64,000 nt of DNA from Mesorhizobium sp. CA14. GTDB lineage: Bacteria; Pseudomonadota; Alphaproteobacteria; Rhizobiales; Rhizobiaceae. Made by a program: the position numbers and the translations under genes. The stretch lies in NCBI RefSeq assembly GCF_020165195.1, contig NZ_JAIUHR010000027.1:30895-94894 (forward strand), in the 5' to 3' direction. This document shows positions 1-8,130 of the stretch, piece after piece. Every line of letters begins with the position of its first letter. Position 1 is the stretch's first letter. The notes under the pieces were generated by a model, which was not told the origin of the DNA, did no database searches, and worked only from the letters and a program-made list of their open reading frames with translations.

Positions 1-146
1 AATCAAGCGGAGGCCCGATCGGTCACGCTGGTCACAGATGATGCGTGCATGCCGTAGCCCGTTCACGAGGAGAAATGCCCGGCAGGGCAATGAGGGGCAG
101 CGCGACGCCGGGAAGAAGGAGAGCCGGCGCCGACGAAAAAACCGCG

Positions 147-175
147 TTGACACATATCGTTTGCCCGCTTACATG
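147..175 (+). promoter_or_regulatory. Candidate promoter of tRNA-Leu
   Basis: A perfect -35 box TTGACA (147-152) is followed after 17 bp by TACATG (170-175), a fair -10 box. The tRNA begins at 187, so initiation would fall about 5-7 bases upstream of it. The box quality and spacing fit a strong housekeeping sigma-70-type promoter for a stable RNA gene. Seen in sequence; activity is inferred. Confidence 0.55.
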
Positions 176-186
176 AGCGCCCACCA

Positions 187-271
187 GCCCAGATGGCGGA
201 ATTGGTAGACGCGCACGGTTCAGGTCCGTGTTCCGCAAGGAGTGGAGGTTCGAGTCCTCTTCTGGGCACCA
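187..271 (+). tRNA. tRNA-Leu (anticodon CAG), CCA encoded
   Basis: The 85-nt gene folds as a type II tRNA. The acceptor stem pairs GCCCAGA (187-193) with TCTGGGC (261-267), followed by discriminator A and an encoded CCA. The anticodon stem-loop CACGG-TTCAGGT-CCGTG gives anticodon CAG, which reads CUG leucine codons. A long variable arm and the T-arm GAGGTTCGAGTCCTC match leucine tRNAs. CUG is a dominant leucine codon in this GC-rich genome. Confidence 0.97.
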
Positions 272-272
272 T

Positions 273-327
273 CCTTCGCTCTTGGAGCTTCGGATGGCAG
301 GCCATCCCGGAGCTCCAAGAGCGAAGG
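273..327. repeat. Long hairpin directly 3' of tRNA-Leu
   Basis: Arms 273-297 and 302-327 are near-perfect inverted repeats with a 4-nt loop; the outer 17 bp pair without mismatch. It starts two bases after the tRNA CCA. No U-tract follows, so it is not a classical terminator. It could protect or process the tRNA 3' end, or be a small palindromic repeat. Confidence 0.6.
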
Positions 328-492
328 GTCGCTATTCATCCCGACTGCCAACGGGATAGCGCTTCCGAGATTTACGACATTCGCGATTGGCCCGTGGCCT
401 CTGAGCTGTAGGCTGTGGCCCAACCTCCCCTTTCGGCCAGTCCCCCGAACAAACCGCTTCAAACCAGCCGCTCCTGACGCTACGGTCCGCCC

Positions 493-2166
493 ATGGCCCC
501 TTCCGTCAGCCCGACCATCGCCGCCCGCCGCGACCAGATGTTTCCCGTCCTGACCGACGCGGACATCGAACGCATGCGCCGCTTCGGCGAGGCGCGCGCC
601 TACGCCGCCGGCGATCACATCGTGACGGCCGGCACGGTTTCGCCAGGCGTGATCCTCATCCTGTCGGGCAAGGTCGACATCACCCAGGCCGGCGGGCTTG
701 GCTCGCGCGAGCCGATCATCACCTACGGCGCCGGTAATTTCGTCGGTGAGCTGGCGCAGTTGTCGAACCGGCCGTCGCTGGTCAATGCCGAGGCGAACGG
801 GCCGGTCGAGGCGATCGTCATTCCCTCGCAGCGGCTGCGCGACCTGATGGTACAGGAGGCCAATCTCGGCGAACGCGTCATGCGGGCGCTGATCCTGCGC
901 CGGGTCGGCCTGCTCGAAAGCGGCGCCAGCGGCCCGGTCGTGATCGGGCCGCCCGGCAATGGCGACGTACTGCGGCTGCAGGGTTTTTTACGGCGCAGCG
1001 GACTTCCTCATCGCGCTCTCGATTCCGATACCGACCCCTGCGCGAAAACGTTGATCGAGCGTTTCCATGTCGACCCGCACCATCTGCCGATTGTGCTCTG
1101 CCCGAACGGCAAGCTGATGCACAATCCGGGCGAGAACGAGCTTGCCCGCTGCGTCGGCCTGCTGCGGCCGATCGATGCCAGCAAGGTCTATGACGTGGCG
1201 ATCGTCGGCGCCGGGCCGGCCGGGCTGGCCGCGGCGGTCTATGCCGCTTCCGAAGGGCTTTCGACCATCGTGCTCGATTGCCGCGCCTTCGGCGGACAGG
1301 CGGGCGCCTCGGCGCGCATCGAAAATTATCTCGGCTTCCCGACCGGCATCACCGGCATGGCGCTGATGGCGCGCGCCTACAACCAGGCGCAGAAATTCGG
1401 CGTCGAGATGGTCATTCCCGACGAGGCGAAGCTGCTGGACGACGCCGGCGATGGCGCCCGCTACCAGCTTGCCATCGGCGACGGCGAGAGCGTGCGCTCA
1501 CGCGCGGTGGTGATCGCCAGCGGCGCGCGCTACCGCCGCCTCGATATTGCGAACCTCGCGCAATTCGAGGGGACCTCGGTGCATTACTGGGCCTCGCCGA
1601 TCGAGGCGCGGCTTTGCCAAGACCAGGAGGTGGCGCTGGTCGGCGCCGGCAATTCGGCTGGACAGGCGGCCGTCTATCTGGCGAGCCAGGTGCGCAAGGT
1701 GACGCTGCTGGCACGCCGCGACAGCCTCGACGCCACCATGTCGCGCTATCTGGTCGAGCGCATCGCGGCGCAGCCCAACATCGAAGTGCTGACGGAGACC
1801 GAGGTGGCGGCGCTGGAGGGCCATGACGGCAACCTCGAAGCGCTGCGCTGGCGCAACCGGACGACCGGCGAGGAGACGACGCGCGCCATCCGCCACCTCT
1901 TCCTGTTCATCGGCGCCGATCCGAACACCGACTGGCTGGCGAATTGCAACGTGGCGCTGGATGCCAAGGGCTTTGTGCGCACCGGGCCCGACACGACACC
2001 GGGGCACGGGCCGATGGAGACCAGCCGAAGCGGCGTGTTCGCCATCGGCGACGTGCGCTGCGGCTCGACCAAGCGTGTCGCGGCCGCCGTCGGCGAGGGC
2101 GCGCAGGTGGTCGCGGCATTGCATGCCTATCTGGCGCAAAAAGCTGAACCCGCGAGGAGACCGTGA
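493..2166 (+). CDS. Cyclic-nucleotide-binding-domain, thioredoxin-reductase-like FAD oxidoreductase lacking the CxxC
   Basis: 557 aa in three parts. Residues ~15-135 resemble a cNMP-binding (CRP/cNBD) domain. Residues ~155-225 look like a degenerate thioredoxin/glutaredoxin fold. Residues ~232-550 are a TrxB-type two-dinucleotide-domain flavoprotein, with FAD motif GAGPAG (239-244), FGGQAGASARIENYLGFP and NADPH motif GAGNSAGQA (384-392). The redox CxxC expected just before the NADPH motif is replaced by W-A-S-P (366-369), so classical thioredoxin reduction is unlikely. The stop overlaps the next gene's ATG (TGATG), implying coupled translation with the UBP zinc-finger gene. Electron acceptor and ligand are unknown. 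Confidence 0.85.
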   Translation: MAPSVSPTIAARRDQMFPVLTDADIERMRRFGEARAYAAGDHIVTAGTVSPGVILILSGKVDITQAGGLGSREPIITYGAGNFVGELAQLSNRPSLVNAEANGPVEAIVIPSQRLRDLMVQEANLGERVMRALILRRVGLLESGASGPVVIGPPGNGDVLRLQGFLRRSGLPHRALDSDTDPCAKTLIERFHVDPHHLPIVLCPNGKLMHNPGENELARCVGLLRPIDASKVYDVAIVGAGPAGLAAAVYAASEGLSTIVLDCRAFGGQAGASARIENYLGFPTGITGMALMARAYNQAQKFGVEMVIPDEAKLLDDAGDGARYQLAIGDGESVRSRAVVIASGARYRRLDIANLAQFEGTSVHYWASPIEARLCQDQEVALVGAGNSAGQAAVYLASQVRKVTLLARRDSLDATMSRYLVERIAAQPNIEVLTETEVAALEGHDGNLEALRWRNRTTGEETTRAIRHLFLFIGADPNTDWLANCNVALDAKGFVRTGPDTTPGHGPMETSRSGVFAIGDVRCGSTKRVAAAVGEGAQVVAALHAYLAQKAEPARRP

Positions 2167-2471
2167 TGGACGAATGCAGGCACACCAAGGACATCAAAAA
2201 GGTCACGCCGAGCGCGCTGGGCTGCGAGGAATGCCTGAAGGGCGGCTCCTGGTGGGTGCATCTCAGGCTCTGCAGGACCTGCGGCCATGTCGGCTGCTGC
2301 GACGACTCGCCCAACCGCCACGCGACAAAGCATTTTCATGCCACGCAGCATCCGATCATCGAGGGCTACGACCCGCCCGAAGGCTGGGCCTGGTGCTTCG
2401 TCGACGAAGTGTTCATCGACCTCGAAGGCGATACGACGCCGCAGAACGGGCCGATTCCGAAGTTTGTCTGA
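2166..2471 (+). CDS. UBP-type zinc finger protein
   Basis: 101 aa, start ATG at 2166 with GAGGAG just upstream. It is a stand-alone zf-UBP domain, with zinc-ligand candidates C4/H6, C20-x2-C23, C36-x2-C39, C44/C45, H52, H56, H58 and H62. In eukaryotes this fold binds the free C-terminal Gly-Gly of ubiquitin. Bacteria lack ubiquitin, so the ligand here is unknown. It is translationally coupled to the preceding flavoprotein, which suggests a shared role. A GTG at 2163 is an alternative start. Confidence 0.85.
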   Translation: MDECRHTKDIKKVTPSALGCEECLKGGSWWVHLRLCRTCGHVGCCDDSPNRHATKHFHATQHPIIEGYDPPEGWAWCFVDEVFIDLEGDTTPQNGPIPKFV

Positions 2472-2495
2472 GGTAATCCGACCGGTAGTTCCGGC

Positions 2496-2678
2496 TTAGC
2501 GCACCGAGCTCGTCACGGTCGGATCGACGGCATCGGGCACGGATTTGCGCTCATTGCCGGCGAAAATGCCAATGAGGAGGAGGCTGAGCACAACCGGCAC
2601 AAACAGGATGGCGACGCGCGCCTGCACGTAAAAGATGGCACGCCATTCATTTCGCTTTTCAGGGCTGTCGTTCATCAT
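2496..2678 (-). CDS. Small single-pass membrane protein, unknown function
   Basis: About 60 aa from the ATG at 2678. A hydrophilic N-terminus (NDSPEKRNEWRAIF) precedes one strong hydrophobic helix (VAILFVPVVLSLLLIGIFAG) and a short polar tail. It converges on the UBP gene and is single-gene sized. The protein-like layout supports a real gene, but no family is recognised. An upstream in-frame ATG at 2711 is an alternative start. Confidence 0.5.
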   Translation of the reverse strand: MMNDSPEKRNEWRAIFYVQARVAILFVPVVLSLLLIGIFAGNERKSVPDAVDPTVTSSVR

Positions 2679-2782
2679 GTTCGCTCTGTTGTGCCTCCCG
2701 GGGAGGGGCATAGAGACGAAGCGTTAAACATCTCCTTCCGATTCGGTTAACGCGGATACCCAACCCCCGCGTACACGATCGG

Positions 2783-2801
2783 GTAATGACACCGTCATTA
2801 C
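2783..2801. promoter_or_regulatory. Perfect operator palindrome of the TacA/TacT pair
   Basis: GTAATGAC-ACC-GTCATTAC is a perfect inverted repeat with 8-bp arms (2783-2790 and 2794-2801), 20 bp before the antitoxin start. It contains the candidate -35 box, so antitoxin or toxin-antitoxin complex binding would block transcription. Autorepression through a palindrome is known for ribbon-helix-helix antitoxins of this class; binding here is inferred. Confidence 0.75.
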
Positions 2802-2821
2802 AGTCTGCTATTCTCAGGCCA
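2786..2821 (+). promoter_or_regulatory. Predicted toxin-antitoxin promoter giving a leaderless mRNA
   Basis: ATGACA (2786-2791) and TATTCT (2809-2814) are separated by 17 bp. Six bases after the -10 box lies the A of the antitoxin ATG (2821), so transcription would start at or next to the start codon. No Shine-Dalgarno sequence precedes that ATG, which agrees with leaderless translation. Confidence 0.5.
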
Positions 2822-3114
2822 TGAAACACGAATCTCCCGATGAGGCTTCCAAGAGAAGCACGCTGAATATCCGCATCAAGACCGAAGAGCGCGGCCTGAT
2901 CGACGAGGCCGCGCGCGTACTTGGCAAGACGCGAACGGATTTCATACTCGATGCCGCCCGGCGCATGGCCGAGGATACGTTGCTTGACCAGACGCTCATC
3001 AAAGTCTCGCCGGAGGCTTATGCGGAATTTCTAGCCTTGCTTGATGCGCCAGCCAAACCCAACGAGCGGCTCACCAAGCTGATGAACGCACCTCTTCCCT
3101 GGAAGAGCAAGTGA
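2821..3114 (+). CDS. TacA-like antitoxin (DUF1778, ribbon-helix-helix)
   Basis: 97 aa. The N-terminal part (STLNIRIKTEERGLIDEAAR then GKTRTDFILDAARR) is typical of DUF1778 antitoxins: a beta strand and two helices forming a ribbon-helix-helix DNA-binding dimer. The C-terminal tail (~residues 60-97) would wrap and inhibit the toxin. Its TGA overlaps the toxin's GTG start (GTGA), the usual coupled arrangement. Family knowledge: it neutralises a GNAT toxin and represses its own operon. Confidence 0.9.
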   Translation: MKHESPDEASKRSTLNIRIKTEERGLIDEAARVLGKTRTDFILDAARRMAEDTLLDQTLIKVSPEAYAEFLALLDAPAKPNERLTKLMNAPLPWKSK

Positions 3115-3617
3115 CGCTCCAGCCCCCGGTGCCGCTGGACCGCAGCCACGATCTATCCTCGTTCTCATCCGGCGTTCCGGTTCTCGACGATTGGCTGAAG
3201 CGTCGGGCGTTGGCCAATCAGGAGAGCGGCGCGACGAGGACTTTCGTCGTCGGCTTGAATAAAACGATCGTTGCCTATTACGCGCTCGCCTCCGGCAGTG
3301 TCATTGCGAGCCAGGCGCCGGGCCGTTTCCGCCGCAACATGCCAGATCCAATTCCGGTTGCCATTCTTGCTCGGCTCGCAATTGATGTCTCCTACCAGCG
3401 CAGTGGCCTCGGGCGTGCGCTGGTGCAAGATGCTTCTCGCCGGGTGATGAACGCGGCGCAGTCGCTTGGCATTCGCGGTATCTTGGTCCACGCGATCTCT
3501 GAAGAAGCGCAAACCTTCTATGCGAAGTTGGGATTCAGTCCCTCGCCTCTCAACCCGATGACACTGATGGTTTCGCTGGCCGATTTGCGTCAGGCGATTA
3601 CCGAACCGAATATTTAA
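3111..3617 (+). CDS. TacT-like GNAT acetyltransferase toxin
   Basis: 168 aa with a GTG start overlapping the antitoxin stop. It has the GNAT acetyl-CoA pyrophosphate loop QRSGLG (96-101) after the strand ILARLAIDV, and the C-terminal AQTFYAKLGF motif, whose Tyr137 is the likely catalytic residue. TacT-family toxins acetylate the amino group of aminoacyl-tRNAs and stop translation. Length and start context (VPLDRSHDLSSFSSG) fit the family. The target tRNA cannot be deduced. Confidence 0.9.
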   Translation: MTLQPPVPLDRSHDLSSFSSGVPVLDDWLKRRALANQESGATRTFVVGLNKTIVAYYALASGSVIASQAPGRFRRNMPDPIPVAILARLAIDVSYQRSGLGRALVQDASRRVMNAAQSLGIRGILVHAISEEAQTFYAKLGFSPSPLNPMTLMVSLADLRQAITEPNI

Positions 3618-3651
3618 CGATATCAACCCGCCAGCCGGTGAGCAGCGCCGC

Positions 3652-4473
3652 TCACACGGCTTTCAAGGCGAACAGCCTCCCACCCGCCGGCACGATGTCG
3701 TCGATGCCGGCAAGGCGCAGGCAGTGCCAGGCCATGGCGTGGTTGGAGGAGGTGACCGGAATGCCGATGCGCCGCTCCAGCTCGGCGACCGCTTCCGCCA
3801 CACGCAGGCTGGTGCAGGAGATGAAGATCGCGTCGACGCCAGGCACTTCGGCCATGCGCTCGGCGGCCGCCTCGATCGAATCCAGCGAGATGCGGGCCGC
3901 CTCGCGGTCGTCGCGCCGGTCGAAAGTGGCGACGGCTGATATGTCGAGGCCGCGGCCGGTGAAGTAGCGGACAAGGCCCTGGTTGATCTCCGGCGCATAA
4001 GGCGTCAGCAGGCCGATGCCCTTGACGCCGAGCGCCTTGAAGGCGGCCAAGGCGCCGGTGACCGGGGTGGTGCAGGCGACGCCCGGCCGCGCCTTCCTGA
4101 TCTCGGCAAAGACGGCTTCCTCGCCGAGCGTCATGGTGGCCGAGGTGCAGCCGAAGCCGACGACGTCGAGCGGGATGCTGGGCAGGATCAGGTCGACGGT
4201 GGGTGCGATGCGCGGGCCGATGGCGCGCAAAGTGTCGGGCGTGATGTCGTTGTCGTTGAACAGGCGCGCCTCGTAGAAGGCGACGCCCGGAATGCGGATC
4301 AGGGCGCGGAACTCGTGCTCCAGCGTCTGGTCGGTGGCGAGGATCGCGAGCCCAATCGCCGCGCGCGAGGCGAGGCCCCCATCAATCTCGGAAGGCAGCA
4401 CGCCCAAGTCGACAGGCTTGGGGTCGACAGGCCCTGACGATTGAGGGCGGGTAGCGGCCGCGCTGACAGACAT
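3652..4473 (-). CDS. Asp/Glu racemase / maleate isomerase superfamily protein
   Basis: 273 aa from the ATG at 4473, preceded by AGGAAAGGG. The two conserved catalytic-cysteine regions of the superfamily are present: GFGCTSATM in the first lobe and ISCTSLR in the second. Members include maleate cis-trans isomerase, arylmalonate decarboxylase, Asp/Glu racemase and the ectoine-utilisation protein EutA. The protein resembles the maleate-isomerase/EutA branch, but the substrate cannot be fixed. It sits 40 bp downstream of a D-amino-acid dehydrogenase on the same strand, which suggests joint catabolism of a D-amino acid or derivative. Confidence 0.75.
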   Translation of the reverse strand: MSVSAAATRPQSSGPVDPKPVDLGVLPSEIDGGLASRAAIGLAILATDQTLEHEFRALIRIPGVAFYEARLFNDNDITPDTLRAIGPRIAPTVDLILPSIPLDVVGFGCTSATMTLGEEAVFAEIRKARPGVACTTPVTGALAAFKALGVKGIGLLTPYAPEINQGLVRYFTGRGLDISAVATFDRRDDREAARISLDSIEAAAERMAEVPGVDAIFISCTSLRVAEAVAELERRIGIPVTSSNHAMAWHCLRLAGIDDIVPAGGRLFALKAV

Positions 4474-4513
4474 GGCATTCCCTTTCCTGGTCGATCCCTT
4501 CGGGAGCATGCTC

Positions 4514-5755
4514 TCAATTCAGAAGTCCATCCATCGAAATCGCCGGCTTGCGGCCGGCAATCAGGTCGGCGGTGATGCGGGCCGAGCCATGCGACATGGT
4601 CCAGCCGATATGGCCGTGCCCGGTGTTGAGGTAGAGGTTGCTGAGGCGGCGCTGTCCGAATTCGGGCAGATTGTTGGGCGTCATGGGCCGCAAGCCCGCC
4701 CACATCTCGGCACGGTCGTAATCGGCGCCTTCGGGATAGAGCTCCTCGGCCACGCCCTTCATGAAGGCGAAATCGGCCGGCTTGTGGCTGGTGTCGTAGC
4801 CGGCGAATTCGGCGGTAGCGGTGACGCGCAGCCGGTCGCCGAAGCGCGAGACGGCGACCAGATTGTGCTCGTCGATCGCGGCGATGGTCGGCGGCCGCGG
4901 CTGGTTGCCGATCGGAATGGTCAGCGAATAGCCCTTGATCGGATAGATCGGCAGGCTGATGCCGACCGTCTTCGCGATCAGCGGGCTGTAGGAGCCGAGC
5001 GCCAGCACATAGGCATCGCCCTTGACGCTTCCCTTGTCGGTCAGCACCCGGGCGACGCCGTCGCCGGATGTCTCGATGCCGGTGATGGTTGTGCCGGTGC
5101 GGATCTCGCCGCCGCGCTCGACCACTTTTGCGGCCAGCGCGCGGGTGAACTTCGCCGGATCTCCGGTCTCGTCGGTCGGGCAATGGATGCCGCCGGCGAT
5201 CTTTTCCTTGGCCGAAGCCAGCGACGGGTCGAGCGCGACGATGCCGTCGCGGTCGAGCACCTTGATCAGCTGGCCGTCGGATTCGAGCAGCTTCATGTGC
5301 TCGACGCCTTTGTCGAGCGCCTGCTGGCTGCGGTAGAAATAGAGGATGCCGCGATCGTTGCAGTCGTATTCGATCCGCTCGTCGGCGACGACCTCGTGCA
5401 GGACGGATTGCGAATAGACGGCCAGCCGATGCTTGAGCAGCGTGTTGCGCCTGGCCTTCCCGGCCGTGCATTCCATCAGGAACAGCCAGGACCAGCTGTA
5501 GAGCCGGGGATCGGCCGAAAGCCTGAAGCGCAGCGCCTGGTCCTTCATCACCAGCGATTTCAAGAGGATCATCGGCGCCCTGGGCGACGACCAGACGAAG
5601 GAATGCCCCGGCGCGATCATGCCGGCATTGCCCCAGCTGGTCTCGGCGGCAACCTGCGGCTGGCGCTCGACGATGACGACCTCGTGCCCGTCCTTCTGCA
5701 GCTGGTAAGCGGTGGTGACGCCGACCACGCCGCCGCCCAACACGATCACGCGCAT
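4514..5755 (-). CDS. dadA: D-amino acid dehydrogenase (DadA-type FAD oxidoreductase)
   Basis: 413 aa, normal length for DadA. The N-terminal FAD-binding motif VLGGGVVGVTTAYQLQKDG is followed by SWGNAGMIAPGH, the DadA signature. The C-terminal GLRPMTPNN and TGHGHIGWTMSHGSA blocks match the DAO superfamily. DadA deaminates D-amino acids oxidatively and passes electrons to the respiratory chain. It is the first gene of a two-gene operon with the racemase/isomerase. No alanine racemase dadX is adjacent, so D-alanine may not be the natural substrate. Confidence 0.88.
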   Translation of the reverse strand: MRVIVLGGGVVGVTTAYQLQKDGHEVVIVERQPQVAAETSWGNAGMIAPGHSFVWSSPRAPMILLKSLVMKDQALRFRLSADPRLYSWSWLFLMECTAGKARRNTLLKHRLAVYSQSVLHEVVADERIEYDCNDRGILYFYRSQQALDKGVEHMKLLESDGQLIKVLDRDGIVALDPSLASAKEKIAGGIHCPTDETGDPAKFTRALAAKVVERGGEIRTGTTITGIETSGDGVARVLTDKGSVKGDAYVLALGSYSPLIAKTVGISLPIYPIKGYSLTIPIGNQPRPPTIAAIDEHNLVAVSRFGDRLRVTATAEFAGYDTSHKPADFAFMKGVAEELYPEGADYDRAEMWAGLRPMTPNNLPEFGQRRLSNLYLNTGHGHIGWTMSHGSARITADLIAGRKPAISMDGLLN

Positions 5756-5829
5756 GGCGCCTCCAAAATCACGAGTGGGTACACTTTAGGGATGTCATCC
5801 AAAATCCAGGTAGTGGGCCAGTTTGAAAT

Positions 5830-6096
5830 TCATGCGACAGGCAACGAGACTGAGCGCTCTGGGCCATCCCCTTGATCATAAAGGTAGAGAGTGACGGCAC
5901 ACTCAAATCGTTGACCCCAAACAATCGCGTCCGAGAGGGCACAGCCCAACAATTCGTCGTAAACGAGATCATCGGCTTGATAATCCATTTCGTCACTGTC
6001 GGGGACGTTGTGATCATTGGAAGTAGCCTCCGCAACAGCATTCACTTTGCGCCAACGGTACGGTCTAGTACGCCGGTCGATGATGTTCGTTATCAC
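5830..6096 (-). CDS. Small acidic hypothetical protein
   Basis: 88 aa from a GTG at 6096 with GGAG nine bases upstream. The N-terminus is basic (NIIDRRTRPYRWRK) and the middle is strongly acidic (DSDEMDYQADDLVYDE). It has no signal peptide or membrane segment. The amino-acid composition is unlike the Arg/Pro/Ala-rich spurious frames common in this GC-rich DNA, which supports a real gene. No function can be given. Confidence 0.5.
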   Translation of the reverse strand: MITNIIDRRTRPYRWRKVNAVAEATSNDHNVPDSDEMDYQADDLVYDELLGCALSDAIVWGQRFECAVTLYLYDQGDGPERSVSLPVA

Positions 6097-6195
6097 TTGG
6101 CATTACTCCGGGTTCTGTAAGGACCGCGACCGGGTCGGCTTCCCTGCTTCCTTTGCCAAAATCCACAAGGGATGGCCCGAAAGGGCAGCATCTGC

Positions 6196-6201
6196 TATAA
6201 T
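6196..6201 (+). promoter_or_regulatory. Candidate -10 box upstream of the L,D-transpeptidase
   Basis: A consensus TATAAT lies 45 bp before the ATG at 6247. No convincing -35 box is seen at 16-18 bp upstream, so it may need an activator or be fortuitous. Confidence 0.3.
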
Positions 6202-6246
6202 TTATGGGTTACCGGTTTCAGTTTAACGGGCTGCCGGTTTTCTGTC

Positions 6247-6873
6247 ATGCGGGCGAAGTCGATCCTGATCGGAGCGGGGCTTGCGGCAGCTGCAGCACTA
6301 TCCGGCTGCACTACCGGAAGTGCCTTCCAGGCCTCACCTTTCGATTACAGCGGCATCACCGATGCCAGTTACCGTATCCCTCCGGTTCCGACCTACAAGG
6401 TCGACCGCAAATATCTTCGCCAGATCGTGCCCTATTCGACCGCCGAGCAGCCCGGCACCATCTTCGTCGATACCGGAGCGAAGTTTCTCTACTATGTTCT
6501 GGGGGACGGCAAAGCCGTTCGATACGGCATCGGCGTCGGCAAGGCCGGTTTTGAGTGGCACGGAACCGCACATGTCGCAATGAAACGCGAGTGGCCGGAC
6601 TGGCATGCGCCGCCACAGATGATCGTGCGCGAGAGGAGGGAGAACGGCCGCATCATACCGGCTCATTTGGAGGGCGGACTCAAGAACCCTCTCGGCGCGC
6701 GAGCACTTTATCTCTTCAACAAAGGCGGCGACACCGGCTATCGCCTGCACGGCACACCTGAATGGTGGACGATCGGGAGGGCCGTTTCAGCAGGCTGCAT
6801 CCGTCTCATGAACCAGGACATCATCGATCTCTACAACCGTGCCGAAATCGGCGCCAAGGTGATCGTCACCTAG
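6247..6873 (+). CDS. L,D-transpeptidase (YkuD domain) lipoprotein
   Basis: 208 aa from the ATG at 6247. A lipoprotein signal peptide (MRAKSILIGAGLAAAAALSG) ends in the lipobox LSGC with Cys21. The YkuD catalytic block follows: LHGTP with His168, then SAGCIRL with the nucleophile Cys184 and Arg186. The enzyme would form 3-3 peptidoglycan cross-links or attach proteins to peptidoglycan in the periplasm. It is monocistronic. A longer in-frame start at 6172 would destroy the signal peptide and was rejected. Confidence 0.9.
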   Translation: MRAKSILIGAGLAAAAALSGCTTGSAFQASPFDYSGITDASYRIPPVPTYKVDRKYLRQIVPYSTAEQPGTIFVDTGAKFLYYVLGDGKAVRYGIGVGKAGFEWHGTAHVAMKREWPDWHAPPQMIVRERRENGRIIPAHLEGGLKNPLGARALYLFNKGGDTGYRLHGTPEWWTIGRAVSAGCIRLMNQDIIDLYNRAEIGAKVIVT

Positions 6874-6960
6874 TGTAGTGATCGACAAGTCAGCCACACT
6901 CTCGTGACCTCGAGAGAGGGGAGGCGAAGGTGGGGACTGTGCGTCTCATTTGTGCGCTTC

Positions 6961-8130
6961 TCAACCCCCCAGCGCCTGCTCCAGATCCGCGATCAGATCA
7001 TCACCGTCCTCGATGCCGGCCGAGAGCCGTACCAGCGAATCGGAAATGCCGATGGCGCCGCGCTTTTCGGCGGGGATCGAGCCGTGCGTCATCAGCGCCG
7101 GATGCTCGATCAGGCTTTCGACGCCGCCTAGGCTTTCGGCCAGCGTGAAAAGCTGCGTGCGTTCGAGGAAGCGTTTCGTGCCGGCCAGGTCGCGGTCGAG
7201 GTCGACCGAGATCATGCCGCCGAAGGCATGCATCTGCTGGACGGCGATGGAATGCTGCGGATGGCTGGCAAGACCGGGATAGATGACCCGGCGGACATCT
7301 TTTCGCGTCTCTAACCATTGCGCTATTTTCAAGCCGTTGGCCGAGTGACGCTCCATCCTGAGCGCCAGGGTCTTGATGCCGCGCAGCGCGAGAAAGCTGT
7401 CGAACGGGCCGGAGATGGCGCCGATGGCGTTCTGCAGGAATTTCAGCCGGTCCGCGAGATCCTTGTTGTCGCCGACGACGGCCACGCCGCCGACCATGTC
7501 GGAATGGCCGTTGAGATATTTCGTCGTCGAATGCACGACGATGTCGATGCCGAGCTCCAGCGGGCGCTGGATATAGGGGCTGCAAAAGGTGTTGTCGGCG
7601 ACGGTGAGCAGCCCCTTGCGCCTGGCAAGCGCGGCGACCGCTTCGAGATCGACGATGCGCAGCAGCGGGTTGGTCGGCGTCTCGACCCAGAGCAGCTTCG
7701 TTTCCGGGCGGATCGCGGCTTCGACCGCGGCAAGGTCGGTGAAATCGGCAAAGCTCACCTGCAGCCCGGCGGAGCGCTTGCGCACCCGCTCCATCAGGCG
7801 GAACGAGCCGCCATAGATGTCGTCGGTGGCGACGATGTGGGCGCCGGAATCGAGGAGCTCGAGCACCGTGCCGATCGCCGCCAGGCCGGAAGCGAAGGCG
7901 AAAGCCTTGCTGCCGCTTTCGAGATCGGCGACCGCGCGCTCGAAGGCAAAACGCGTTGGGTTCTGGCTGCGGGCATATTCAAAACCCTTGTGCACGCCAG
8001 GCGACTGCTGGCCATAGGTGGAGGTGGCATAGATCGGCACCATCACCGCGCCGGTCAGCGGATCGTGGCTCTGGCCGCCATGGATGGTGCGGGTAGAAAA
8101 GGCCAGGCGGTTCTTGCCGTTCGAAGTCAT
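6961..8130 (-). CDS. Cystathionine gamma-lyase / gamma-synthase family PLP enzyme
   Basis: 389 aa. The Cys/Met-metabolism PLP signature is clear: YARSQNPTR, SGLAAIGTVL, and VVHSTTKYLNGHSD with the PLP lysine K204. Its ATG overlaps the stop of the upstream cystathionine beta-synthase (ATGA). That pairing points to reverse transsulfuration, with cystathionine cleaved to cysteine, ammonia and 2-oxobutyrate. Gamma-synthase activity cannot be excluded by sequence alone. Confidence 0.85.
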   Translation of the reverse strand: MTSNGKNRLAFSTRTIHGGQSHDPLTGAVMVPIYATSTYGQQSPGVHKGFEYARSQNPTRFAFERAVADLESGSKAFAFASGLAAIGTVLELLDSGAHIVATDDIYGGSFRLMERVRKRSAGLQVSFADFTDLAAVEAAIRPETKLLWVETPTNPLLRIVDLEAVAALARRKGLLTVADNTFCSPYIQRPLELGIDIVVHSTTKYLNGHSDMVGGVAVVGDNKDLADRLKFLQNAIGAISGPFDSFLALRGIKTLALRMERHSANGLKIAQWLETRKDVRRVIYPGLASHPQHSIAVQQMHAFGGMISVDLDRDLAGTKRFLERTQLFTLAESLGGVESLIEHPALMTHGSIPAEKRGAIGISDSLVRLSAGIEDGDDLIADLEQALGG

